From Candidatus Nitrosopelagicus sp. (GTDB lineage: Archaea > Thermoproteota > Nitrososphaeria > Nitrososphaerales > Nitrosopumilaceae): a stretch of 45,577 nucleotides of DNA. The notes under the pieces are model-generated. The model was not told where the DNA came from. It saw nothing but the letters and a program-made list of their open reading frames with translations, and did not search any database. The stretch covers positions 1 to 45,577 of the forward strand of contig JAOMAI010000006.1 in the NCBI GenBank assembly GCA_028344155.1. Direction: 5' to 3'. Position 1 is the stretch's first letter. Every line of letters starts with the position of its first letter. Of the stretch, positions 17,039 to 25,992 are shown one piece after another. Both the position numbers and the translations under genes were made by a program.

Positions 17039-17836
17039 TCACTCTGCAGAAAGATCCCAATAATTTGCATTTTCTTGTTTATCAATTGGTTTTTCAAGAC
17101 TTTTCCATTCCTTGAAAGAATGAACATATAGTTTGACATTTGGCACACCTATTGATTTTAGAGCATAATACGCCAATCCAGATAATGTGCCTACACTTCC
17201 ACAATATGTGATTATTTCTGCATCCTCAGAAATACCTCGATTTTTTAAAAGAGTTTTCATACCCTCTTTTGTTCTAAGTATTTTTCCATCAGATGCAAGT
17301 GTTCTGTATGGAATGTTAATTGCACCAGGAATATGTTGTTCAAGATAATTTAGACGTTCACGATTATCAATTATTACGACATTTTTATTTTCTTTGACTT
17401 TTTCAAGATATTCAGCAGTAGCCATAATTTCGGGATTAATTTTTACAGAGTGAATTGCAGTTTCAATCTCAGGTACTTCAGTGGAAATTTCATATCCAAG
17501 ATCTTTCCATTGTGAAAATGTTACATCCAATAATTTTACATCTTTATGTCCAATGTATTGTAAAGCCCAAACAACTCTAGAAGATAACGCACCAAATGTA
17601 TCATCATAAATTACAGCTGGTGTTTCATCAGAGATTCCCAAATCCTGTGCAATTTTTTGTATTGATTCCGAACTATCATCAGCAAGAAGTTTTGCTAGAG
17701 GTAGATTTACCGCATTAGTTATGTGACTTTGCTGATATTCCTGTTCACGTCTAACATCAACAATTCGAATTGAGTTTTGTTGGATTTTTTCACGAAGAAG
17801 TTTTGAATTAATTATTGGAATATCAGAATCAATCAT
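17039..17836 (-). CDS. Two-domain rhodanese (thiosulfate sulfurtransferase-like)
   Basis: RIVDVRREQEYQQSHITNAVNLP and VVIIDNRERLNYLEQHIPGAINIPYRTL...IITYCGSVGTLSGLAYYAL; catalytic-loop Cys in C-terminal domain. ATG 17836 overlaps the stop of the reductase gene. Confidence 0.9.
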   Translation of the reverse strand: MIDSDIPIINSKLLREKIQQNSIRIVDVRREQEYQQSHITNAVNLPLAKLLADDSSESIQKIAQDLGISDETPAVIYDDTFGALSSRVVWALQYIGHKDVKLLDVTFSQWKDLGYEISTEVPEIETAIHSVKINPEIMATAEYLEKVKENKNVVIIDNRERLNYLEQHIPGAINIPYRTLASDGKILRTKEGMKTLLKNRGISEDAEIITYCGSVGTLSGLAYYALKSIGVPNVKLYVHSFKEWKSLEKPIDKQENANYWDLSAE

Positions 17837-19635
17837 GCTGCACATTCACCTTTTCCAGTTACAGTATGATAATTTGTATCACTTCCATAATCCATGTAGA
17901 AGTCAGGTTCATCTTCAATATTTGGAGGAACTATGAGAGGTGCAATTGCTTTTTTGATATCATCAACACAAGTAATTTTTGAGGATTCATTTCCACTAAC
18001 GACTCTATCAATCCATTTAGCTAATGTGTCATCTGACTGTTTATTTTCTTTAAACAGTTCAATAATTTTTAGAATTACAGGGATTATACGTTTTACAGGA
18101 ACACGTGCGGTATGATGACCAAGCATTGCATCTTCATCAAATTTACCTCCTAATGACATTGTATAATTAGGGAACATATCAGTTCCATGTCTACCACCAC
18201 CACCATAAAATCCAATTGTTGCAATTTGATGTTGTCCACAAGAATTAGGACATCCACTAATTTTGACTGTGGAATCTTTCAAATCATCATCATCATCGTA
18301 ATTTAGTTCTAAGAATTTTCTTTGTACCTCTTTTGCCAATCTATGAGAGTTAGTTAATGCAAGATTACAAGATGTGGTACCAGAACAACCCACTGCGGAG
18401 GCCATTGTTAACGAACCAGTTTTGGCAAGACCGGTTTCAAGTAATCTAGAATACATTGATTTAAGATCATCGTCATGAACATAGCGAATTACAATATTTT
18501 GTGAAAATCCATTTCTGGCAAAACCTTCAGCAGAATAATCACGAATGATTTCTGCAACACTTCGTAATTGATTGGCCGTAATATCACCAGCCTCTAAACC
18601 AATGAATACAGAATTAAAACCAGATTGAGATTGTTTTTCAACATTGGTTTTTTCCCATCTCGCATATCCATCAGGAACAGATGCAGATTCATCATTAACA
18701 GATATTGGCCTTTGAATTTCATTTACGCTATCATCTATATTTAATTTAACAATCACAGATTGAGTAGCTTTTACAACAGCTCTTTCTTTTAAGACAAGAT
18801 TTTGAAACTTTTCCCAACCTAAATCATTTACCAGATAACGCATTCTATTTCGTGATAGATTTTTTCGGTCACCCATTCTATCAAAAATTCTAATTACAGC
18901 CATTGAAGTATAAAGTAAATCTTCAACAGGAGTAAAATCTTCTAATTGATGACCAACAAATGAACGGTTTCCTAATCCACCACCTAAGAAAATTTTAAAA
19001 CCTTTTCTTTTTTCTCCATCAATTTCTTGGATTTGAGGTAAAAGACCAACATCTACAATTCGTATCATTCCATGTTTTTCACAACACGTGAAATTGAATT
19101 TGAATTTACGTGGAAGTCCTTGACATATTGGATTTCTAAGCATAAATCTTGCAATAGCTAATGCATACGGAGTTGTATCAAAGATTTCATCTTTACAAAC
19201 ACCAGACATAGGACTACACATTACATTTCGTACAGTATTCCCACATGCTTCACGAGATGTCATTCCAACATCAGAAAGTGATTGCATTATTTCAGAAACG
19301 TCTTCAAGTATTACCCAGTGAAGTTGAATATTTTCACGAGTTGAGAAATGTGCACTGCCGATAGAGTACATCTCACTTAACTGAGCAATTTTTTCTAATT
19401 GATTTGGATATACCTGACCAGCAGGAACTTTGATTCGTACCATCGCATAATCATCAGTCATACGTGTACCATATGCTCCATGTTGTAAACGGAATCTACG
19501 GAACATATCAGGATCAATCTTGCCTTGTCGGAATAGCTTCACGGTTTCAGCAAAATTTTCTGCTTCTTGTTTTCTGGACCAATCAATCTTTGACTGTTTA
19601 TCAGCCGGTTTTGATGGTCTTAGCTGTTGTGCCAT
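17833..19635 (-). CDS. Siroheme/4Fe-4S nitrite or sulfite reductase (ferredoxin-type)
   Basis: REACGNTVRNVMCSPMSGVC, VGCSGTTSCNLALTNSHRLA...VKISGCPNSCGQHQIATIGFYGGGGR. Confidence 0.92.
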   Translation of the reverse strand: MAQQLRPSKPADKQSKIDWSRKQEAENFAETVKLFRQGKIDPDMFRRFRLQHGAYGTRMTDDYAMVRIKVPAGQVYPNQLEKIAQLSEMYSIGSAHFSTRENIQLHWVILEDVSEIMQSLSDVGMTSREACGNTVRNVMCSPMSGVCKDEIFDTTPYALAIARFMLRNPICQGLPRKFKFNFTCCEKHGMIRIVDVGLLPQIQEIDGEKRKGFKIFLGGGLGNRSFVGHQLEDFTPVEDLLYTSMAVIRIFDRMGDRKNLSRNRMRYLVNDLGWEKFQNLVLKERAVVKATQSVIVKLNIDDSVNEIQRPISVNDESASVPDGYARWEKTNVEKQSQSGFNSVFIGLEAGDITANQLRSVAEIIRDYSAEGFARNGFSQNIVIRYVHDDDLKSMYSRLLETGLAKTGSLTMASAVGCSGTTSCNLALTNSHRLAKEVQRKFLELNYDDDDDLKDSTVKISGCPNSCGQHQIATIGFYGGGGRHGTDMFPNYTMSLGGKFDEDAMLGHHTARVPVKRIIPVILKIIELFKENKQSDDTLAKWIDRVVSGNESSKITCVDDIKKAIAPLIVPPNIEDEPDFYMDYGSDTNYHTVTGKGECAA

Positions 19636-19772
19636 CTACCTTTTTTTGATCGCAGTGTAGTTATAAGTTTTTGATATAGGTAAAGTTACACACATCGATT
19701 AAACAAAGTATACATTTTTGCCGGTTTGTGTTAGTATAACCTAATTTTGAATAAAAATACCCAAAGCTATTA

Positions 19773-20627
19773 ATGAGTTTGAGAATGAAAAACTCCATGC
19801 AAGAATCAGTTAATGAGCAAAGACCAGATAAAATTTTTGCAGATGCAAAAGAAGTAGAAATTACTAGAGCAATTGCAAAAGAATTTTACGATGTTTTACA
19901 AGATAGAGCAGAAAGCGATATCATAATTATAGGAGCTGGACCTGCAGGGCTAACTGCATCTAGAGAATTATCATTAATGGGTTACAAAGTTTTGGTTATT
20001 GAACAAAATAACTATCTAGGTGGAGGATATTGGCTTGGAGGTTACATGATGAACCCAGTGACAGTACGTGCACCAGCACAAAAAATTTGGGATGAAATAG
20101 GAATTCCTTACAAAAAAGTAGGAGAAGGATTGTATCTTACACCTGGTCCACATGCAGTTTCTAAATTAATTGGAGCAGCATGTGATGCAGGAGTAAAATT
20201 CTTGAATTTAACAAAGTTTGATGACTTGGTTATGAGACATGGAAGAGTTGCAGGAATTGTTGTAAACTGGATGCCAGTTTCAGCACTACCAAGAAACATT
20301 ACATGTGTAGATCCTGTTGCATTGGAAGCAAAAATGATTATTGATGCATCAGGTCATGATTCAGTCGCAGTCAAAAGATTAGTTGACAGACAATTAGTAG
20401 AATGGAAAGGAATGGATCCAATGTGGGTAGAAGATGGCGAAGAACACGTAGTACACAAAACAGGAGAAGTGTATCCAGGGTTAGTCGCTGCAGGAATGTC
20501 AGTTACAGAGACTTATGGATTAGCAAGAATGGGACCAACATTTGGTTCAATGCTATACTCAGGAAAGAAGGCAGCAGAAATAACTGATCAAAAGATTAAA
20601 GAATTTGATAATAAGATTCCAAAATAA
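19773..20627 (+). CDS. thi4: Thiazole synthase Thi4 family
   Basis: DIIIIGAGPAGLTASRELSLMGYKVLVIEQNNYLGGGYWLGGYMMN...GIVVNWMPVSALPRNITCVDPVALEAKMIIDASGHD. Confidence 0.93.
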   Translation: MSLRMKNSMQESVNEQRPDKIFADAKEVEITRAIAKEFYDVLQDRAESDIIIIGAGPAGLTASRELSLMGYKVLVIEQNNYLGGGYWLGGYMMNPVTVRAPAQKIWDEIGIPYKKVGEGLYLTPGPHAVSKLIGAACDAGVKFLNLTKFDDLVMRHGRVAGIVVNWMPVSALPRNITCVDPVALEAKMIIDASGHDSVAVKRLVDRQLVEWKGMDPMWVEDGEEHVVHKTGEVYPGLVAAGMSVTETYGLARMGPTFGSMLYSGKKAAEITDQKIKEFDNKIPK

Positions 20628-20632
20628 TCTAT

Positions 20633-21427
20633 TTGAACTTTAAAGAAATAATATTATACAAAGAACCGGCAATTTCAGAAATTAATATTGAGAAATTAAC
20701 CAAATTTTTAGAAGATAATTTTCCATTTGAAGTCAAAATTAAAGAGAATATTTTCAGTGAATTTAGTCTCAAAAATATCAAAGAATTATCAAATACTCGA
20801 ATCACAGATATAAAAAATTCATTTTCAAAGTATGACTCAAATTATACCGAGATTAAATTTGAAGAAGAATTATGTAGAAATTCTTCACTAATGGATTCAA
20901 CAACTAAAGTTGAAAGTGCTCAAGAAATAAGTCAGGTTTTCATGTATGATGGTTTTGAATTACAAAAAATTCTCAGATATCTCAATGAAGATAATCAAAC
21001 AATACACATAATCTTAACAAATAGACTAACATGCACATTTGATGAAAATGATAAGAGATATCATGCAAGAGCAGTGATTTGCGCAAATCCTTCAATTATT
21101 TCTACAACAGGAATAGTAGAAGCCCCTGCAAAACCAAAAGAATACTATTTTGAAGTAATGAAGTTAAGAACTCAAGGTTTGGATATAAAATCTGCTAAAG
21201 AAAAATACAAAGATAAATTTTTAGAATATAATGATAAGAGATTAACCAGAGTTTTAGAGGGATATCTCTTACAAATCATTTTTTACAATATAACAGGAGA
21301 ATCATTTTGTGAAGATGTGAAATGCAGATTAAATAATGCCCATTGGCAAAAGGATCTTTTGTTCTCACAACTTGAAATAAGTAAACTATGTAAAAAACAC
21401 AATGAGATCTTGACAAATCTAAATTGA
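20633..21427 (+). CDS. Conserved-looking archaeal protein, possibly DUF6775-like (putative metallopeptidase)
   Basis: 264 aa, TTG start; ...FYNITGESFCEDVKCRLNNAHWQKDLLFSQLE. Family name is from memory only. Confidence 0.6.
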   Translation: MNFKEIILYKEPAISEINIEKLTKFLEDNFPFEVKIKENIFSEFSLKNIKELSNTRITDIKNSFSKYDSNYTEIKFEEELCRNSSLMDSTTKVESAQEISQVFMYDGFELQKILRYLNEDNQTIHIILTNRLTCTFDENDKRYHARAVICANPSIISTTGIVEAPAKPKEYYFEVMKLRTQGLDIKSAKEKYKDKFLEYNDKRLTRVLEGYLLQIIFYNITGESFCEDVKCRLNNAHWQKDLLFSQLEISKLCKKHNEILTNLN

Positions 21428-21456
21428 TTTAAATTATAATCATAGAGTAAATTATT

Positions 21457-22464
21457 ATGATGTCAGGCGATGATAGTTCACTAGTTATGGAAGATAGAGG
21501 TTCAAATGATGAACCAAAGACTCCAGATTTTCCGAAAAAATCAAAGACAGCGTATGATGTAATTATAATTGGTGCAGGACCTGCAGGATATACTGCAGGA
21601 ATTTATTGTTCAAGAGCAAGACATGATACATTAATAATTTCAGGACTTTTACCAGGAGGCCAACTAATGAACACAACAGATGTTGAAAATTATCCAGGGT
21701 TTGAAGAAGGCATAATGGGACCGGATTTAATGTTGACCATGAGAAAACAAGCAGAAAGAATGAACACCACAATTATTGATGACGTAGTTGTAAATGTTGA
21801 TTTTCGTGCAAAACCATTCAAAGTTTTAACAGGCTCAGAAGAATATGAAGCAAAAGCTGTGATAGTTTGTACTGGTGCAACACCAAGAAAAATAGGTATT
21901 GAAGGAGAACAAACATTCAGCGGAAAAGGAGTTTCTTATTGTGCAACATGTGATGGTGCATTTTTCAGAAATCAAGATATTGCAGTTGTAGGCGGTGGAG
22001 ATACATGTATGGAAGAAGCAACATTTCTTACAAAATTTGCATCAAAGGTTCACATAATTCACAGAAGAGATGCATTTAGAGCAAGTAAAATAATGCAAGA
22101 CCGCGCACTAAGTAATGAGAATATCGAAGTTCATTGGAATAGTGAAATCGAAGATATCAAAGGCGACCAAAAAGTACAACAGATAATTCTAAAAGATACA
22201 AAAACCGGAGAGAATAAAACTCTGGAAATGGGAGGAGTGTTTGTAGCAATAGGTCACGAACCAAACACAGGATTATTCAAGAACCAATTAGAAATGGATG
22301 AAAATGGATACATCATCCAGAAGCAAAATACAGAAACAAGTGTAAAAGGAGTATTTACCGCAGGAGATGTTCATGACCATAGATACAGACAGGCAGTTAC
22401 AGCAGCAGGATTTGGATGTATGTCTGCAATCGATGTCGACAAATATTTATCAGAACAAAAATAA
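21457..22464 (+). CDS. trxB: Thioredoxin reductase
   Basis: DVIIIGAGPAGYTAGIYCSRARHDTLII, GVSYCATCDGAFFRNQDIAVVGGGDTCMEEATFLTKFASKVHIIHRRD; CATC active site. Confidence 0.95.
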   Translation: MMSGDDSSLVMEDRGSNDEPKTPDFPKKSKTAYDVIIIGAGPAGYTAGIYCSRARHDTLIISGLLPGGQLMNTTDVENYPGFEEGIMGPDLMLTMRKQAERMNTTIIDDVVVNVDFRAKPFKVLTGSEEYEAKAVIVCTGATPRKIGIEGEQTFSGKGVSYCATCDGAFFRNQDIAVVGGGDTCMEEATFLTKFASKVHIIHRRDAFRASKIMQDRALSNENIEVHWNSEIEDIKGDQKVQQIILKDTKTGENKTLEMGGVFVAIGHEPNTGLFKNQLEMDENGYIIQKQNTETSVKGVFTAGDVHDHRYRQAVTAAGFGCMSAIDVDKYLSEQK

Positions 22465-22466
22465 AA

Positions 22467-22700
22467 TTACTTTATTTTTTTAATTGTGAATTCTAAATCA
22501 CTGCCATTTTTTTTCAATTCAACAAGTTCATGACCACGAGTTCTACACAAGTCTGAAATATCATCTTCAGCTGCAGGATCATCGGCTAATACAAGGAGTA
22601 TTTTACCAACCTGCATTTTTGATAATTCAACGACAGTTTGCATTGCGGGGGAGGGACAGTATAATCCTCTTACATCTAGAGTTTTTTCTGGTTCTGACAT
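22467..22700 (-). CDS. TusA-family sulfurtransferase
   Basis: KTLDVRGLYCPSPAMQTVVELSKMQVGKILLVLADDPAAEDDISDLCRTRGHELVELKKNG; CPxP motif. Confidence 0.9.
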   Translation of the reverse strand: MSEPEKTLDVRGLYCPSPAMQTVVELSKMQVGKILLVLADDPAAEDDISDLCRTRGHELVELKKNGSDLEFTIKKIK

Positions 22701-22767
22701 TTCTACCTAACAAAAAATTGACAGTTCTATATTAAAATCTAGTTCTTTTTAGCTTTGCCTACAGAGA

Positions 22768-23685
22768 TTAAAATATCATTTTTGTGATTGTAGGAATGTC
22801 ACGTGTTCGAAAGGCAGACGGATCATAACCTTCAAAATTTATCTTATATGAAATTCTTCTTAATCCAAATAATGCAATCTTCAAAGTAGCATCCCAGATT
22901 AGTGATTTTTTAGTAAACATGTATGATCTATACATTAGATTAAACAACCAAGAATATTTTGGATAGAATTCTTGCACATATTGATCTATGTAGTCTTTAG
23001 AATTCTCAATTTTATACCGAATATGTTCTAAGATTTCACGACGTGTGATATATTCAGTTTTTTCAATAGAGATTTTACCTTTTTTCATCGAAGATATGAC
23101 ATCATCAAGATTATTTTCAGAATTTATTAAATTAGTACATCGTCCTATAGTAGATGCAACATGAGAATCACTTCCAGCAGTTGTTAACAAATTATTATCT
23201 TTTGCAAAAATTTCTGCTTTTTTATTTGAATGTAAATCAACATTCGAACTATTAAAAACTTCAAATAAATCACACTTTAATGAATCATCACGTAAAGCAT
23301 CAACTAAACTAAAAGGATGAGGAGCGATTGTTATAGCATCTTGTGATTTGGCGGCATCAAGTATTTCATCTATAGTTTGGTTTGATTTAATTTCATCTCG
23401 TAAACCATAAACAAGAACATGTGCTTCTTTGTCAGTAGTTACCTCTACAGCAGGATACACGTTTAGATTTGAGAATTTTTCATGGTCATTTTTATAATCT
23501 GTTATTTGTTTAAAGCCATCTAAAGTATTATGATTTGTTACAAATAAGATATCAAGTTTTGATTTTAATGAATTTTCTAATTGTTCATTTAGTGTCACGT
23601 TTGAATCAAAAGGAGGTTCCAAATCACCTACATGACCATTGGAATAGACATTATGACAATGAAGTTCGGCACGTAACATTTCCAC
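22768..23685 (-). CDS. PHP-domain metal-dependent phosphoesterase
   Basis: RAELHCHNVYSNG, VTNHNTLDGFKQI, YPAVEVTTDKEAHVLVYGL, APHPFS, TTAGSDSHVASTIG. Confidence 0.88.
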   Translation of the reverse strand: MEMLRAELHCHNVYSNGHVGDLEPPFDSNVTLNEQLENSLKSKLDILFVTNHNTLDGFKQITDYKNDHEKFSNLNVYPAVEVTTDKEAHVLVYGLRDEIKSNQTIDEILDAAKSQDAITIAPHPFSLVDALRDDSLKCDLFEVFNSSNVDLHSNKKAEIFAKDNNLLTTAGSDSHVASTIGRCTNLINSENNLDDVISSMKKGKISIEKTEYITRREILEHIRYKIENSKDYIDQYVQEFYPKYSWLFNLMYRSYMFTKKSLIWDATLKIALFGLRRISYKINFEGYDPSAFRTRDIPTITKMIF

Positions 23686-23714
23686 ATTTTCTATAAGATT
23701 TTACTTTTTATTAA

Positions 23715-24452
23715 TTATCTGAATAGATCTTCTTCTTTAGAACGAAGTATGTCATTGATATTTCCAGTATTTTCTTTAAATTCAAAATTTTTGATGATTG
23801 CAGCAGGACATTTTTTAGTTTTTCCCATTACGAGTTCTGCTGCAGAACTAAGTTCATCAACTATGGCAGTTGCGGTAACACGTAAAATTTTACCAAAAGT
23901 GTCAGGGGTACCTTCATAGTGTAAAATAGTATCAATACCAGATACACCTATAGCATGATCAGTTTGCCCCATCCTAAAAGGACGACCAAATGTATCCGAA
24001 ATTATTACTGCTATCTTTTTTCCAGTTTGCTGTAAAATTTTTAATCGTATTTCTTGTGCAGATTTATCAGAATCTTTTGGAAGTAATGTGGCATAACCAT
24101 TTTCCACATTGCTTTCATCTATTCCTGCATTTGCACAAACAAACCCATGAATAGTTTGAACGATAATTACACCATGTTCCATTCTAACAATTCGTTCTGA
24201 TTCTGATAAAATCGCTTGAACTAATTTTGGATCCTTATCATATGCAGATGCGATACCAATAGATAATTCAGATGGAATGATAGAGTCTAGATTTACAACT
24301 CGTCCTTCATGTTTTGATATGATTTTTTGTGATATTACTAATACATCACCATTTTCAAGAGATGTTTTAGAAGAGGATAGTAAAAGATCAACCAAATCAT
24401 CAGTAGGTTGAATATCATTTTTTAAATGAATCGGGGTTATTTGCAAGCTCAA
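23715..24452 (-). CDS. cofE: Coenzyme F420-0:L-glutamate ligase
   Basis: DVLVISQKIISKHEGRVVNLDSI, GFVCANAGIDESNVENGYATLLPKDSDKSA, VIISDTFGRPFRMGQTDHAIGVSGI. Confidence 0.93.
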   Translation of the reverse strand: MSLQITPIHLKNDIQPTDDLVDLLLSSSKTSLENGDVLVISQKIISKHEGRVVNLDSIIPSELSIGIASAYDKDPKLVQAILSESERIVRMEHGVIIVQTIHGFVCANAGIDESNVENGYATLLPKDSDKSAQEIRLKILQQTGKKIAVIISDTFGRPFRMGQTDHAIGVSGIDTILHYEGTPDTFGKILRVTATAIVDELSSAAELVMGKTKKCPAAIIKNFEFKENTGNINDILRSKEEDLFR

Positions 24453-24493
24453 TGGTTAATAGAAAAATTTGCTATAATTGAGTTTTTTCAATC

Positions 24494-25144
24494 CTATGAA
24501 GATACAGGCATAGGAAGTTCCATAGAATAATGTTTATTGATTATAGGAATTATTTTTGTGAGATCTTTTTCTTCTAATGTCGTAGTTGCAAGATCTTTGA
24601 CTATATCTTGTGCACGATATGCTATACCAAGATTACATATATCAAATAATTTTATGTCATTAGCGCCATCAACAATTACTACAATTTCATCTTTAGGAAT
24701 ATTCCATTCTTCAATTTTAACTCTAGCAGATTTTGCTTTATCTGAATCAACATTAATTTTTACACCATTCAATTTTCCATCTTTGAAAATCAATTCATTT
24801 GTATAAACATGATCGAGATTTAGTTCTTCTTTTAATCTATCAGTCATAATAGTGAATCCGCCAGATACGGCCATTACTTTCCATCCTGCATCTTTTAGAG
24901 TTTTACAAGCTTCCCGTGCACCAGTCATTATAGGTAAAGAGTCAGCAACTTTTTTACAAGTTTCAAAATCAATGCCTTTCAAAAGTTCAACTCTTTTAGT
25001 TAGTCCTTCTTCCCAGTTTATTGAGCCTTGAATACCTTTTTTTGTGATATCCCAAATCTCCTCTTCCTTGTTTATTTTTTCAGCAAGAATTGGCAGATAT
25101 TCCGCATCATACAATACCCCTTCAACATCAAAAATTGCTAACAA
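24494..25144 (-). CDS. HAD-family phosphatase, phosphoserine phosphatase-like
   Basis: MLAIFDVEGVLYDAEYLP, VMAVSGGFTIMTDRLKEELNLDHVYTNEL, VVIVDGANDIKLF. Confidence 0.85.
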   Translation of the reverse strand: MLAIFDVEGVLYDAEYLPILAEKINKEEEIWDITKKGIQGSINWEEGLTKRVELLKGIDFETCKKVADSLPIMTGAREACKTLKDAGWKVMAVSGGFTIMTDRLKEELNLDHVYTNELIFKDGKLNGVKINVDSDKAKSARVKIEEWNIPKDEIVVIVDGANDIKLFDICNLGIAYRAQDIVKDLATTTLEEKDLTKIIPIINKHYSMELPMPVSS

Positions 25145-25247
25145 TTATTTTCTATTTTCACAAAAAAAGTTCATCATATAAAAGTTGAAATAAAACAATC
25201 CGATCTACAATAGCTAGTAATAAATCAGCCTTCATAGAAATTTGACC

Positions 25248-25541
25248 ATGGTTGACGAATTAGAACACAAATACGAAGTAAAAGTTCAAACAAGAGAAGG
25301 ACGACAAAAACTTCCAAACGATGTAAAAGAAATTCTAAAAGAAGGCGGAATGATGGACGAGAAAGGAAAATTGAAGTTGAAAGGAGTTAGCCCAAAAATG
25401 CTGAAAAAAATGAAACAAGAATTTGTTGAATGCCCAGTCTTAAAAGATGAGATTCATTTCATTCAATGTTTTGTTTGTACAAATTTTCAAAGCAGAGTTA
25501 TGGGAAGCGTCTTGTGTAAAGGCGATGCACTCAAAGATTAG
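25248..25541 (+). CDS. Small Cys-containing protein of unknown function
   Basis: MVDELEHKYEVKVQTREGRQKLP...ECPVLKDEIHFIQCFVCTNFQSRVMGSVLCKGDALKD; four Cys (C-x12-C-x2-C-x11-C). Confidence 0.75.
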   Translation: MVDELEHKYEVKVQTREGRQKLPNDVKEILKEGGMMDEKGKLKLKGVSPKMLKKMKQEFVECPVLKDEIHFIQCFVCTNFQSRVMGSVLCKGDALKD

Positions 25542-25911
25542 AAGTAATTCGCTTTATTTGAGAAACAATTTTCATTTTTCGTTGTATTGTTAATTCCGGT
25601 TCCATCGTAAAGAAGATAGTTTTTCTTGTAGTATAGATAACAAACTGGGTAACTTTTTCACGCTCAACATGAACATATCTTACTTTTCCTAGAGGACGAT
25701 CAAATTCCTTTCTCATTTTTCGTCTTTGAGATACCTGTTTACAAAAATTTTCTTCTTGTTTTTGTGTTTCAAGTGAATTTTTACCGGTTTTCATTATTCC
25801 TTCAACAATGTTACCTTTGAGATCAATTATAGATGCAAATCTCATTTGAGAATCTAAGGAAATTATTTTTTCAATTATAGCAAGAAGATCTTGTTTAGCC
25901 ATATGTCTCAT
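25531..25911 (-). CDS. Small protein, possibly DUF6659/roadblock-like
   Basis: LLAIIEKIISLDSQMRFASIIDLKGNIVEGIMKTGKNSLETQKQEENFCKQVSQRRKMRKEFDRPLGKVRYVHVEREKVTQFVIYT. Family name is from memory. Confidence 0.65.
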   Translation of the reverse strand: MRHMAKQDLLAIIEKIISLDSQMRFASIIDLKGNIVEGIMKTGKNSLETQKQEENFCKQVSQRRKMRKEFDRPLGKVRYVHVEREKVTQFVIYTTRKTIFFTMEPELTIQRKMKIVSQIKRITSNL

Positions 25912-25992
25912 AACTCATGATTTTCAATATAATTCTAGGTTTCAAATGTCTAGAAACAAGACTAAATAATTACAAAATTCTTGTCTTTTCAA

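Noticed and set aside
19655-19742. Three loosely similar GTGT-rich sites between siroheme reductase and Thi4
   Set aside because: gtgtagttataa, gtgtgtaacttt (reverse) and gtgttagtataa share little beyond GTGT; too degenerate without comparative data.
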